A stretch of DNA of 64,000 nucleotides from Sphagnum magellanicum (GCA_021904315.1 CM038919.1:8742001-8806000), one strand, 5' to 3'. Positions 24,685-35,902 are shown, counted from the first letter of the stretch. Notes: a model not told the origin generated them from the sequence alone. Numbers and translations are program-made.

Positions 24685-27311
24685 ATGGAGGCAAAACTAC
24701 AGGACATTAACCATATTTTCCAGAAGTTCAAGGTCGAGTATGCGAGGAATTCGTTCGATAACTGCAATAACTTGCTCTCCCAGCTCAAGGTGATTCTGCT
24801 CCTTCTCCTTCTCTCCTTCCCGATCTTCTTCACGAAATCTGCTCCTATCTGAGCGTGTTCATGAGAATTCAGAGCTTTGGCAACTTTTAGGGTTTGGGGC
24901 GATTGGTTCGTATTCTCAAAACTGTTAGCGGTGATTGCAAGCAGTCTTTTTTTGTTGCGTGATTACATTGGATAGACATTTTTTGATGAGTTTCTTTTGT
25001 GTCATTTTGCTGCATTACTTTTGCATTTTTTTAAAAATCAAGTGGTTTGATTATTTTGGAAGCGGTGTACTCTGTGGTTTTCCCCACAGGTGAAGTTGAC
25101 GGAGCTGCCAGGTCTGCCACCGTTGTTCAAGCCATCTCCAACTGCAGCTCAGGAGCTTGTGCTTGCAAGTAAGACATTCTGGCCATATATCTCATGTTGT
25201 GGAATGGGCACTAGAAAGTTACAATCTACAATGACCAATGCATCAACTTGTGACGAGGCATATCAAATTCAGAGCTCAGGGTCGAGCAATGCATTTCCTT
25301 CTTTTGATTAGGTCAGCAATACCATATGTCTATGTGGTTGTGCTAATAGCCATTTGCATGCAGGGGACATACTAGAGCATGCTGTTGTTCTGAGTGTGAA
25401 GATGGAAGACCAAGATGCTTTTGAGCGACACTTCCTTCAACTCAAGTCCTACTATACGGATACAAGGTAGTAGAGAAGATGCAATCTTGTAAGCAATGGA
25501 TTTGCATTCCTCTCCTCTCCTCATCTCAATCTATTGCATATGTGCCAAATGATTATATTTGGACTATATTTCTATTTGGGCTTGCTTTTTGAAGAATCAC
25601 TTGGTTTTCATCCCTGTATGTGGAGCTTTGCATTGATGTTCAATTTTGGATGCATACTAAACTTTCTGTACTGTGATGAAGCTGCAAATTCTGATCACTG
25701 TTTGGTTTGATCTTTTTGTTGATCTGGATGTGTTTTGTTGCCTTATTTTAAAGAGTTCACAGTAGAATAAGTCTCCAATTTATGACAACATGACTGCATT
25801 TGTCATCAAATGCAAAGAAAATTAATTGTTCACAAACATTTGTGGTTTGTTTTACAGGGGGCTTGTCCCTCCATCAGAACAAGAGTACCCTATTCTAGGG
25901 CTGAACTTGCTCAGGTTGCTGGTGCAGAACAGAATTGCTGAGTTTCACACAGGTGCAAGAACATCTCTTCTTCCTGTGTTTGTTCTCATCACAATATTTT
26001 GCATTGTGATGACAAGCTATAATTATAGAGTGCTTAGATTCACAAATAACGTAATCTCTTAAGAAATTCTATTCTGAAACAATAGGTTAGTTTCTTGCTT
26101 GGTTAATAAAGTAGAATTGGGAAGTAGATACTGATAGAGAAAGAAGCAATAAAGATTTATAATTGAGGTGCTGTGGTTCATTTTTGTACCTGAGCTGAAG
26201 CTTTGTGCACTGATGGAGATTTCTTCTCAGTAGATGACTGGGGTTTTAATCAGGCAGATGTGGCCAGTTCTATGGGGGGTTATTGGCCCATCTTATGTGG
26301 TCTATGAATTGGAGTAAATTTGGTATATGACCAGTGACTTGTGTTGTTTTGGTGCTGTTTATGGGTCATGTAGAGCTGGAGCTTCTACCGCCAGAAGCCC
26401 ATGAGAATGCTTGTATAAAACATGCTGTAGAACTTGAGCAGTCCTTCATGGAGGGTGCTTACAATCGCGTCCTGAGTGCACGCCAAGCTGTTCCACATGA
26501 GACCTATGTTTACTTCATGGACCTTTTAGCAAAGACAGTTCGGTATGTTCTTGAAACAACTATGTCCACTGTGCTTTGAGTTTCTCAACTTAAATGTTTC
26601 TGTGGCTTCTGTAAGGTTCCCTATGTAGTTTGCTTGCTTCAGTACAACATTTCTAAGTCTACAAATCTCCGTAGTATTTGGAAAGCTCTTTCCTTCACAG
26701 GATTTCCTGCTTGAGTATGTATTTCTTTCCTGTCAAAATGTGTACAGGGATGAAATTGCCGGCTGCAGTGAGAAGGCGTATGACTCTTTATCTGTCACTG
26801 ATGCCAAGAAGATTTTGATGTTCTCATCAGATTGGGAGCTGCAGGAATATGTTAGTGAGGTGTGTTTGTGCTCTCTTTCTGTATGTGCTATCTGTTTGTG
26901 TGTTTTTGTTTTGGCACTATATTGTATTGTCTTCTTGTATTCTTGGGATCATCCATATCTTGTGTTGTGAGTGTGATGTTAGAAATCGGGATTCAAAACC
27001 TGACTTTGTAATGCTAAATTCATGTCGAGAGCTTTAGTATGATAATCTTGTTAGGTCATTTGCAGGATAACAGTTCACTGAATATCTGTTGTTTGTTTCT
27101 AATCTGTCTTCAATGGGTCTATGATCTATGGGTCCACCTTACCTGAAGTCATGGTGCTGTCCTCTGGCAGGATCATCCCAGCTGGGAAATTCGTGGCAGC
27201 AATGTCTACTTCCAAAAAGTGAAAGATCTTGCGCCCTGCAAAGAAATCCCATCCTTGCAGCTAATAAACCAAACCCTAGGCTATGCCAGAGAACTTGAGC
27301 GCATTGTCTAG
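24685..27311 (+). CDS. RPN12: 26S proteasome regulatory subunit RPN12 (PSMD8), 7 exons
   Basis: Lid subunit of the 19S regulatory particle, needed for its assembly. Exons by reading frame and GT/AG sites: 24685-24789, 25090-25168, 25364-25466, 25858-25952, 26374-26542, 26748-26859, 27171-27311, totalling 804 nt and 267 residues, the same length as Arabidopsis RPN12a. All intron phases agree. The protein starts MEAKLQDINHIFQKFK and contains the family blocks EHAVVLSVKMEDQDAFERHF, LGLNLLRLLVQNRIAEFHT, CIKHAVELEQSFMEGAYNRV, YVYFMDLLAKTVRDEIAGCS and the C-terminal LQLINQTLGYARELERIV of the PCI domain. The ATG has A at -3 and G at +4. Intron 1 carries a telobox. Head-to-head with RPL27a. A polyadenylation signal AATAAA follows 135 nt after the stop. 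The gene looks intact. Confidence 0.97.
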
Positions 27312-27445
27312 GACTGACCTATCAATCACATGTGGGCTTTGGGTAAGATCCAAATTGATTTCTTGTAGGGAGTATTTCAGAGTCGGTTGTCAGTCCATGA
27401 TATCTTCAGGTGTCTGCTTTGATCTATCTTGCAATTCATTCGCTA

Positions 27446-27451
27446 AATAAA
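27446..27451 (+). terminator. Likely polyadenylation signal of RPN12
   Basis: Canonical AATAAA 135 nt after the RPN12 stop codon, a normal distance for a plant 3' UTR. Plant polyadenylation signals are loose, so other sites could also be used. Confidence 0.5.
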
Positions 27452-28380
27452 AAGCCTCTTGCACCCAAGTGCTGTGTTGGACTCTTTCGCTTTATTAACT
27501 ATTGACTGGACATAGGCTACTAACCAGTGCAGTGGAGAGATGAAGGAGCTGTGCAAACAATCATTTGAGTAGGTAATAGCATGCGGCACTTGTTCTTTGC
27601 ACTTATGTTATCTGTATTGAGAATTGAGATATTCTCTTGAACCTCAGTACTTATGAAGATGTTTGTTATCTATACACCATTTTGCCCCAAGAAGGTTTGC
27701 GCCTTAGTTGCTTTTCTTAACTTGCAGTTTAATGACTTTTGATCTGTATCACTTGGGAGTGAGATTTGAAGCTTTGGTGAGGACCCTCTCTGGAATTGTA
27801 AGTAGATGCATTGGGTTTTTGGGTTAGATGTTTAGCAATTCCTTTGCAGAGCTTTGTAGGTTGGGAATAGTAGAAACTTTCAATGCCAAATTTCTCTCTC
27901 AAACAAGGGATACAGCTCTCACACTTGGTATTCTCTTTGTGTTGAAAGTGGTTCCTACTGAAATGTATGTGGTTGTGATGTGCATTTTTGTGTGCATGTA
28001 AGATGCTGGCTGGAGTTATGTTGTAAGTGAGAATTTCTTCCCTCCTTCCTTCTTTGCCACAAAGAATTCTCACAGCTGTGCACTGCCACATCTCTGGCAT
28101 GTTGTCCATGACTGCAAACTGTATTGATCAGCTGATTTCTGTATCTCTTACAACACTATTCAATCAGCAAAATCTGTTTTCCAAAAGCTGGCTTGAAGAT
28201 TCTGTGTTTCTTGTCTTCAGTTTTTCTCATGATCAGAAGGGAGGATGAGAAGCTTGTTTTTTCCTTTGTTGAGAAAAAGTGTTTTCTTCAGTCTTCTGAG
28301 GATTGGAAGAGAGGATGAAGAGGTTGTGTATTCCCTGTGTTAAGAAGAACGGACCAGTGTTTTCTTCTCTTCAGCTTTGA
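27452..28380. other. Spacer between RPN12 and the acid phosphatase
   Basis: About 0.9 kb of balanced-composition DNA without a supportable gene. Open frames on the minus strand at 27729-28109 and 28288-28623 have no family resemblance. The stretch probably contains the RPN12 3' end and the upstream promoter of the phosphatase gene. Confidence 0.4.
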
Positions 28381-28384
28381 AGAG

Positions 28385-28391
28385 TATAAAA
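28385..28391 (+). promoter_or_regulatory. TATA box candidate for the acid phosphatase gene
   Basis: A good TATAAAA match (in gagTATAAAAgg) on the plus strand, about 1.1 kb before the start codon at 29499. If it is used, the transcript would have a leader of about 1.08 kb, possibly with an intron, containing the GA tracts and the 73-bp duplication. Confidence 0.35.
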
Positions 28392-28704
28392 GGTTTGCAG
28401 GTAGGTAGCCACAGTGAGTCTGCAAATATCCACAGCAGCAAATGTTCCGCTGCTGCTCCAAGGAAATCGTGTATGTATCTGTTGTGACTAAACTGGCGGC
28501 AGGTTTGGAGTCACGTGCGGAAGATGCGCCTAATCTTCCGGGCATCTTTTCCTCTAGGCTCTCACAGTCGACAGGGAGAAAGGAAGAAGGAGGAAAGAGT
28601 ACGGTGCGACAGTGTTGCCGCAAGTTCAGGAGTTAATTGCAATCAAATTCCGGACAAGCCATGTGCAGACGCAAGGTCTACCCTACCGCATTTGTGTGCG
28701 GATC

Positions 28705-28849
28705 TAACCGATGATGAGCTCACGACAACGGTGAGCGGAAAATGCGGGGAGAGAGAGAGAGAGAGAGAGAGAGGATATAACCAATGATGAGCTCACGACA
28801 TCGGTGAGCGGAAGATGCGAAGAGAGAGAGAGAGAGAGAGAAAGAGAGC
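28705..28849 (+). repeat. 73-bp tandem duplication ending in GA tracts
   Basis: Two consecutive units, starting at 28705 and 28778, each run taacc(g/a)atgatgagctc, then acggtgagcgga or tcggtgagcgga, then a short gatgcg-like word and a (GA)n tract of 20-30 bases. The units differ at only a few positions. They lie in the presumed leader or promoter of the acid phosphatase gene. Confidence 0.9.
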
Positions 28850-29254
28850 GTCGTTTTCTTCACGAACTGAGTTTTATTTTTATTTTGTTTTCCGCTACTG
28901 TTCAAGAGAATTGAATACACTTTTGCATCAAGAAGTTGGGAAGGATCCATCAGCATTATCCTTCGTTCGTCCGACTCCCGGATCCCGGCAGTCAGTCCTC
29001 TCCTCCTTTGCTTTCCTATGAGATGATCTTGCTTTTCTTTTGCTTCGCTCAAAGATTCTAGAGCTATGGAAGCATGACGACTTATGAAAGAGTAAGGACT
29101 TTCAAGTAGCGTTTGTTTGTACTTACTCTTTTCTTCCTGGATCCTCCACAAGGCGGTGGCGGATCCTCTACATCTGTGCTTTTTTCCTGTTTTTTCCGCG
29201 GGGTTGTCATTTTGGTTTTTCTCTGAAGCTTTGGATTCTGAATTTGTAAAGGTC

Positions 29255-29274
29255 GAGAGAGAGAGAGAGAGAGA
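29255..29274 (+). repeat. GA microsatellite before the acid phosphatase start
   Basis: An uninterrupted (GA)n tract of 20 bases about 225 bp upstream of the start codon. With the two tracts in the duplicated units it gives three GA tracts on the coding strand. GA repeats in plant leaders are known binding sites of BBR/BPC (GAGA-binding) proteins; use here is inferred. Confidence 0.8.
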
Positions 29275-29498
29275 AGCAGCTTTTGTGTGTTTTTTCAACG
29301 AAGAAGGAGATGGAAAGCATGATGATGACAAGAAAGAAATGAAGAAGAAGATCAGGAGCATGAGACCTGTTACCGACTTGCCAATAGTGATTGAACTGCG
29401 CATTGAGTTTTGAACTTCGTAGCGGCGAGGGAGGGGAAAGAATAGTTCCAAGAGGGAGAGGACCAGCGTGTTTGTTTGTTTCTTCTTTGGAGGAGGAT

Positions 29499-31823
29499 AT
29501 GGCGGCAAGAGGGGATGAAGAAGACTTGTTGGCGGACTATGCAGTACCACCTTCAAGGGCTTCCAGTAGTTACAGATTGGAACCTGACAACAATGGGCCG
29601 TTGTCGGGGAGTAGGAGTTCGTCTTCCACCTCCCTCAACGGTCGAAGAGAGTCCACCAACTCCCTGTTTAGCAGACGTCCATCTGGTAACAATTCCACCT
29701 ATCCACATCTGTCGCTTCTGTTTCCTTCTTGTTGTTGTGAGTCGTCCATTTGTAGCCCAGGTTTCTTTCTTTCTTGTGGATCGTGAGTTTTCATGCCAAG
29801 GAATGCGGAGTTGAAACTTATGAGTCATTGCTTTTCATCAGCTATAAAACTGCTCCATATCTGAACATTCTCCACCTTGCAAGAGCTCTCATGCTCCAGT
29901 ACTGATAATTTGTTTTTGAACAATGAGACGGAACTGGGGGGATGTATGCACACTCTCCATACTCAAGTTCTGTTGCAAATTGGGGGTTTTAGGTCCCAGA
30001 TTGAGTTATGTGTTTTAGTGACTTGGGGATGATGGATTGGAGGCTTGTTTCTGCTGCAGACTTTGGAAGCAGATATGGTTTTGGGAATGCGTATGTGCAA
30101 TTGGACGATGCAGGAATCTACTTGTCATCTCTGTCAGTCACCATCTTGCTATCAGCTCTTGCAACCCTTGGGATCATACTCTTCACTCTTGTCATTACGT
30201 TTGCTGTCTTGCTTGGCCAATGCCAAAAGTCTCAACCTGAGGTTGTCAAGTCCCCAGATTCATGTGCAAGCTTTAGGCTCAATGGTGAGCTCAACAACTT
30301 ACAAGGCTGGATTGTTCCACCCGAATGCGAACACTTTGTCACCCAGTATGTGGATTCAGGACAGTACTTGGTTGATTTTGCTGTTGGAGTTGATGCGGGA
30401 AAGCAGTATTTGAAGCCAATTGTGCTAGAGGGAGGTGGACTTGACTTGATTGTGCTTGACATTGATGACACGTGTCTGTCTCATATCCCATACTACAGGG
30501 ATCATCACTTTGGGTACATATCTTTTTTCCTATGCTGGGAAAATCTACTTCTGACTCTGGTTATTGCTGTTAGCTGATTAGAACTCGCAGTACTATTGGA
30601 GCTGTACTCATATAGGTGGTGGACAACTTCCAGTCCTGTGGGTGAGATGTTAGAAATCTGCATTCCTCCCTCTCACAATGAGGACTAAAATTTGAACTCT
30701 TAAGTAAATAGACTTGTCATGGAATTCTGAAGCATCTTATGACATCCAGTTCAAATGTGTAGTCCAAGACAAAAGTGACTGTCCCTTGAGTCCCTGATCT
30801 TCACATATGCAGTACCCTGCTCTCATGCCACATATCATGAATTACTGGTATCACCTCTGAGCTACTATTTACAGGAAGAATGAAGGTAGCCACTGCACAG
30901 TTTTGGGCACATGAGCTCTTTCTTTGATTTAAATTCTAGGAGTGGAAACTTAATTGCTCTGCATACTGTAATTACCTTGGTTGCTACAATCCAATGACAG
31001 AGAAAAGCCCTGGACAGTTCTGATGTTCTCTTTGATTTTTGACAATGGGCTATGCCATGTGTTCTGTGGAAGTGCAGAGCAGAGCTGTTTAATGAGACTT
31101 CATGGGACACATGGGTGTACGAGGCCAGAGCACCACCACTGGAGCCAATGCTGAACTTCTACAAAGAGCTACAAGCTCTAAATTGGAACTTTGCTTTCAT
31201 TACCGGGAGATCTGAAAATCAGCGTAATTTTACTATGCAGAATTTACTGGCAGCGGGCTATGAAGGTTGGACAGCTCTTATTTTGAGGTCAGTTGCTCTA
31301 GAACTGCTTTCTATGGTGGTTCTTATTGTTGTGGTTCAGACTTTCACAACTACTAGTGACTCCTAGGACCAACTTTTCTGTCAGTGTCAGCAGTAGTTTC
31401 CCAGCTTAGTTGTACTTACTGAAGCAGTGTGTTTCTTAAGGAGCCTGGAGATTGTTTATGGATTATTTTGAACTTTGCGATGCCTGATGTTCAGCCAGAT
31501 ATGATCCTGTCATTTTGAGGATTTGGTGCCATCTCAAAGCACTTCTTCTGTCTTGAGTATTTACATTGTCTATTATACTTCTCCAAACAAATCTGGGCTA
31601 AAACACCAGTCTCATATCTGGTCTTATTCTTTTGCAAATTGGAACCAGGTCAGCAGAGGAGGAAACAACACCAGCAGTAGAGTACAAAACAAAAGAGAGA
31701 CTTAAGTTGGAGGAACAAGGATACCGTATATGGAGTGGGTTTGGGGATCAATGGAGTGACATTACAGGCGCTGCCTCTGGAAGCCGAACCTTCAAGCTTC
31801 CAAATCCAATGTATTACATCTAG
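29499..31823 (+). CDS. HAD subfamily IIIB (VSP-like) acid phosphatase, membrane-anchored, 4 exons
   Basis: Predicted phosphomonoesterase of the HAD-IIIB group that includes plant vegetative storage proteins. Exons 29499-29685, 30060-30513, 31078-31287 and 31649-31823 join in consistent phase to 341 residues. HAD motifs: I, LDIDDT, nucleophile Asp196 and Asp198; II, ITGRSE with Thr256; III, Lys297 in YKTKER; IV, GDQWSD, Asp317 and Asp321. It ends FKLPNPMYYI as the family does. Instead of a signal peptide there is an N-terminal stretch of about 85 residues, acidic then Ser/Arg-rich, followed by one long hydrophobic helix at about 87-114 (LLSALATLGIILFTLVITF). This suggests a type II membrane protein with the catalytic part outside the cytosol, as I recall for an Arabidopsis group with an N-terminal helix. 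Substrate is unknown. The start ATG has G at -3 and +4. All catalytic positions are kept, so it should be active. Confidence 0.92.
30630..30690 (-). mobile_element. Possible SINE fragment in intron 2 of the phosphatase gene
   Basis: The stretch tgtgggtgagatgttagaaa followed by tctgcattc closely matches a stretch near 26964-26992 in RPN12 intron 6 (about 25 of 29 bases). Read on the minus strand both lie near a B-box-like word (GAGTTCAAATTTT here, GGTTTTGAATCCC in RPN12). A dispersed tRNA-related short element would explain this, but the pieces are short. Confidence 0.25.
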
Positions 31824-34223
31824 CAAATTATGGATTCCCTGTCCAAGATTTGCATTTTACAGGTTGGATGTACTGTTCTGGTGAATGGGTCCTTCCTGCC
31901 AAGAATCTAAGCAAATGGTGACAATAGTCATGTCTTACTGCCCTACTATTATTGGATGTGGCAGTCCCTAAGCTGGTGATGAATAGGTTTATTTTGCCCA
32001 TCTCTTGTCTTTATCATAGTTGAATCATTGCTTTGATCCATGTGACTGAAATGGCATGTGGCATCTCAATAGTTTTTATGCTCCCTGTTTCATGAGCTGT
32101 GTGCAGCCTCATGATCTAAGAAATCTTCACACAATCAAGCAATTTTATTATGCGCAAAGTCAATTGATTGACTTTTTTGCTTGAGTAGGTTTTCAGCTTT
32201 CAGATTCAGTAATTCTTGTGACTGTCAATTTTGGCAGTTGAAGAAGGGTTCAGAAGATCCGAATGCTGGATGTCACATTCTGCAACGCTTTGATCTGAAG
32301 TGGTGGTGTGTTCTACACATGTAAAGCCCTGAATTAATTTTTAACCCTGTCTGCATACAGACAAGAGTAATAGTAGTAGTGTAATATACAGAGGGTGTTG
32401 AATAGGCTTGTGTAGGTGTGAAGAAAAAAGATCCCAATGAAATTGTGGATTTGGTGGTCTTGAGTGCACTAACAGTTAAATGGGTAATAGGGTTTGGTAG
32501 GTTTGTGAGGATTTTAGAGGACCAATGAAAATAATAGAAAGGGACCATTATTTTCACTCTTCAGCAGAATAGGGTTGTGTGCAAGCATGAAGATTTTTTT
32601 TTCAAAACTTTCCACTGATGGGATTGCTGGATTTGATGGTCTGACTTTGTTTTGGTAGTTATCTTGAGTGAAGTAACAGTTCAATGTGTTATATCTATTT
32701 ACAGACAGGGTTCTAGCACTTTGTTCTAGCACTTTGTTTTGGTAGTTCTAGCACTACATAATATACCTCAGTAAGCAAATTTAAGCCAGGACTTTATGTT
32801 ATGTACAGCCCACTGGTGAGGGCGTTCCCCCTGAAATGTGGGCCTAGCCCAGCTTCGAACTTGCCAAGGCCCTTTAGTTCTGAATGCCCTTGCCCTGGGG
32901 CCTTACCTTTCACGTGGAGTAGTGAGAGAATTTGGAGTCTTTTGCAGAAAATTGTTGTTCTGCTGTCACACTTTTATGTGCCTTGTTTTTCTTGTGTTCG
33001 GAACTATCATCTGCATATTTTAGTCTGTCATAGCAACTAACTTCAATTGACAAAATATTATTATGTGCACAGTTCACATCCAACATTCCTAACCTCTCTT
33101 CTAATGCACCCTCAAACATGATAGGCAGGCTAAAGGATCATTGAAATAAGTAATTCTATTTCTCATGAATAAAATGACAATTTCATTGGATTTTTTATTT
33201 GCAAGTATTGGTTCTATTTGTTAATGTTGTGTCTCCATCTGTGAGTGAACAGGTTCATTTGTGTCAGATAAGGTCCCCAGGACGAGGGCATTCCTAAAGT
33301 AAGGGCCCTGGCAAGGTGGAGCTGAGCAAGGCCCGCATTTCAGGAATGCTCTCACAACCCGTGAGCCTTCCATTGGATCTTCTCCAGCACTTCAGAAACA
33401 CATTGGGATGTTGGGGAACGAACCAGATCTGAAGTAAAGAGTAAGTTTGCAATGGCAAGACAACGATCAAAGAAAGGATATGAGCCTGGTTTGTTATGAA
33501 ATAACTGTAGAGAAGCTCAACTGGAGCCAGTCTTGATTGATTCTTGACCTGAAAAATTCTTCAGATTCTTTGGTGCAGAGTTGTGAAGCAAATCTCATGA
33601 TTTTGGTGTCTAACCTTGCATATGAATCTCAGCTTCAGAGCTTGATCTCACTTCCTAATTACATAAAAAGAGACATAATTTTGCCTGGACATCAATTGGG
33701 GATATCATCTTATGTGCTAAATGTCAAGAATTACTGAATTCTATCACAGGATTGATGTAACAAGTTCAAAGTGTTTCTGTTGGTTACATACAGTTCCCCA
33801 GGAAGGAATCATATCTCTTGTTTCTGGAAGTTCTTGATGTTTTGAAGCTCTTCAGAAGCTCAAGCATGTGAGGAAAAACTACTCAATTTTGATTCTGCGA
33901 CATTCAGATTTCAAAGAGTCTCTAAACAAAAACAGATAAAAATCAGTAAATCTTCTGATTGTTTTTAGAGCTGAACTCTGGATTCTGAGACATCCTCATC
34001 TTAGTACTATTCTGTTTTCTGGAGTTTCCAACTGATGGCACTGAAGAAACAGAACTGAAGATTATGCAGTGCAACTGATTTGGAGTCTGACCTTCTGAGT
34101 CACTGATGTTCAAAGGATTTGATTCGGTGACACTCTTCTGAGTCTGCACAGTGTTGGATAGTTGATGATCCTTCAAGTCTGTCTGCAGTGGAAATCCCAC
34201 ACTCCTGATCTGCACTGAGGAGA
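31824..34223. other. Spacer between convergent genes
   Basis: The phosphatase and the unknown 523-residue gene converge here, so their 3' UTRs fall in this stretch. Apart from the inverted-repeat element at 32815-33360 I see no gene. A minus-strand frame of 127 codons at 33943-34326 overlaps the end of the unknown gene in another frame and has no family match. Confidence 0.4.
32815..33360. mobile_element. Non-autonomous DNA element with about 100-bp terminal inverted repeats
   Basis: The left arm, about 32815-32915, and the right arm, about 33261-33360, are inverted copies of each other with scattered differences. Shared words include ctgaaatg(t/c)gggcct, cttgcca(a/g)ggccc and gaatgccct. The arms are GC-rich and the spacer of about 345 bp is AT-rich. 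No open frame is present. Long inverted repeats of this size are usual for Mutator-like MITEs or foldback elements. I could not find a convincing target duplication, so the class is open. Confidence 0.65.
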
Positions 34224-35795
34224 TCAACTCTCTGAGAGAGATCCTTGAGCTGCAATATTCATGAGCTTTCCTCCTTTGTGGTGAGATGGAACGTGAACTG
34301 TTCTTCCTATTGTGCTTGCATTGCAATCCACGAGCTCCTTCTTCTTGTCAAATGCTGGCAACTGTTGTGGTGGACTTGGCCCTGCTCCATTTCGGCTTGC
34401 CTTCTTCTTGGTCGCTCTGATGTGTTGTTGAGTAGCTTGTGAGTGTTGATCTTTCTGCAAGGATGCTCCATCCTCAGCAGGTGATCTTACTGTTGTAGTA
34501 CATGTCTCTGTCTTATTATATTTCATAGCTTGACAGCAATTGATGCTGTTCCTGGTCATGTTGCTGCTGTAGTGGTGCAATGGTGGAAGATCAGAAGCAA
34601 GCCTGAAATCTTGAGGCAGAATTCCACTCCAAGGATTTGAAGTTCTTCTCATCTCTGACAGTTTCTCATCCATGGTGAGCTTCTGAACTTGCTTTGGATC
34701 TGTATCAGAAGAAGAAGATGAGCTTCTCAAGTTGCCTCTGATGATGTTGTTATGGCAAGGGTGACTGTCCACAGCTGCTGCAGGAGTGGGAATTGTACTC
34801 CATATCCAACTCTTCTTCCCTTGTGCTCCTGGCTTTGGCAACCCTGTAGACTTCACAAGTATGTCCTTGATTCTACTTTCTCTTGATCTCTCCACTATCA
34901 AGTTGGGACCAGACTGATCTAAGATCTTGCTTGATCTACCACACATCCGTGGAATTCCAGACACTGCAGTCTCATCCTGGGAACCACCTCCTCCAGTACC
35001 AAGATTCACAAGCCCATTTGCTGCTTCAACCAAACGTGCAGCAGCAGCACTGACAGTGACATTCTTGGAACTTGGATTTCCTGGAACACAAATCAAAGAC
35101 TGACCTGAAGACCTGTGAGTCTCAGAGCCTTGCAATTCAGCTTCTAAGGATAATTCTACCTTAGATAACTCTGTGCGTCTTGTGTTCAGAAATTGGAGAC
35201 GGTTTGTTGTTGTTGGGTGACATTGTGTTATCATGATGGAGCTCAAATCAGGAAGCTGTAAATCTGAGTACATGGACGTCTTTTGCAGACTGTGGGGAGA
35301 TGAACAGTTGATTGAGTCAATGCCACTGGCAGCCACCTCTGCTACTCCTGAAGATGATGATGATCCCCTCTGCTGCTGATGTTTGTATGAAACACTTTCA
35401 GGTCTCTTGCCCTTCCATAGAGCAAGCTGAGTTATAGCCTTACTCTTTGTCTTCTTGTGAGCTGACCTCTCTATCATTACTTTCTTTGCAGAGCTAGTAT
35501 CACAAGCAAAAGAGTCTTGTGCAAGTTTTCTTAGAGCCCTTGCATGCAGAGAATCTGACATACAATCCGCCTTGTAATTCATTCCCCAGGCAGCAGCATC
35601 AGCAGCAGATTTGGTCACAACCAGAGCTTCTAGCGACAGTCCTATTTGACTAGTGACTGTGTGAAGCTTCTTCTTCTTCAAGATATGATGAACATTCTGA
35701 GGTGGTGGCGGCTCTGTGTTGTATGGAGCTTCCATGGTTGCATAATCTTTCAAGCTTTTTCTTGTCACTGAGCATCCCCCAGATCTATCTGCCAT
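34224..35795 (-). CDS. Uncharacterised Ser-rich protein, 523 residues, single exon
   Basis: An open frame of 524 codons including the stop, by far the longest not explained by another gene, with an ATG in good context (A at -3, G at +4) and balanced composition unlike the AT-rich spacers. I do not recognise the family. The N-terminal third looks best ordered: a basic KKKKLH cluster at about 40, then an Ala-rich predicted helix with SLEALVVTKSAADAAAWGMN and the block KAITQLALWKGKRPESVSYK at about 117-136. The rest is low-complexity, with poly-Ser runs at about 144-148 and near 350-360, a GGGG run, many Lys/Arg pairs and a possible short motif SNPWSGILPQDFRLASDLPP. No signal peptide or membrane segment is visible. 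It could be a nuclear or cytosolic regulatory protein with much disorder. A CT tract (GA on the coding strand) lies 108-141 bp upstream. Converges with the phosphatase gene. Confidence 0.75.
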   Translation of the reverse strand: MADRSGGCSVTRKSLKDYATMEAPYNTEPPPPQNVHHILKKKKLHTVTSQIGLSLEALVVTKSAADAAAWGMNYKADCMSDSLHARALRKLAQDSFACDTSSAKKVMIERSAHKKTKSKAITQLALWKGKRPESVSYKHQQQRGSSSSSGVAEVAASGIDSINCSSPHSLQKTSMYSDLQLPDLSSIMITQCHPTTTNRLQFLNTRRTELSKVELSLEAELQGSETHRSSGQSLICVPGNPSSKNVTVSAAAARLVEAANGLVNLGTGGGGSQDETAVSGIPRMCGRSSKILDQSGPNLIVERSRESRIKDILVKSTGLPKPGAQGKKSWIWSTIPTPAAAVDSHPCHNNIIRGNLRSSSSSSDTDPKQVQKLTMDEKLSEMRRTSNPWSGILPQDFRLASDLPPLHHYSSNMTRNSINCCQAMKYNKTETCTTTVRSPAEDGASLQKDQHSQATQQHIRATKKKASRNGAGPSPPQQLPAFDKKKELVDCNASTIGRTVHVPSHHKGGKLMNIAAQGSLSES

Positions 35796-35902
35796 CTTTC
35801 TACAAGTTAATCAACTCCAAAAACAGTGGTTTTCTGATGATCCTTCAACATAGCCTGATACTGATCAAACCTGTTTTTTGGTCTTAGAAGCACATGCATG
35901 AT

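Noticed and set aside
24348-24833. 161-codon minus-strand frame in the divergent promoter
   Set aside because: Antisense to RPN12 exon 1 and the GC-rich island. No domain, and no splice-site support.
28720-29556. 278-codon minus-strand open frame upstream of the phosphatase
   Set aside because: Much of it is Leu-Ser repeats produced by the GA tracts read on the other strand, and it overlaps the phosphatase start. It has no family resemblance.
33943-34326. 127-codon minus-strand frame at the end of the Ser-rich gene
   Set aside because: Overlaps that gene's 3' end in another frame. It could be read only after a splice or frame change for which there is no evidence.
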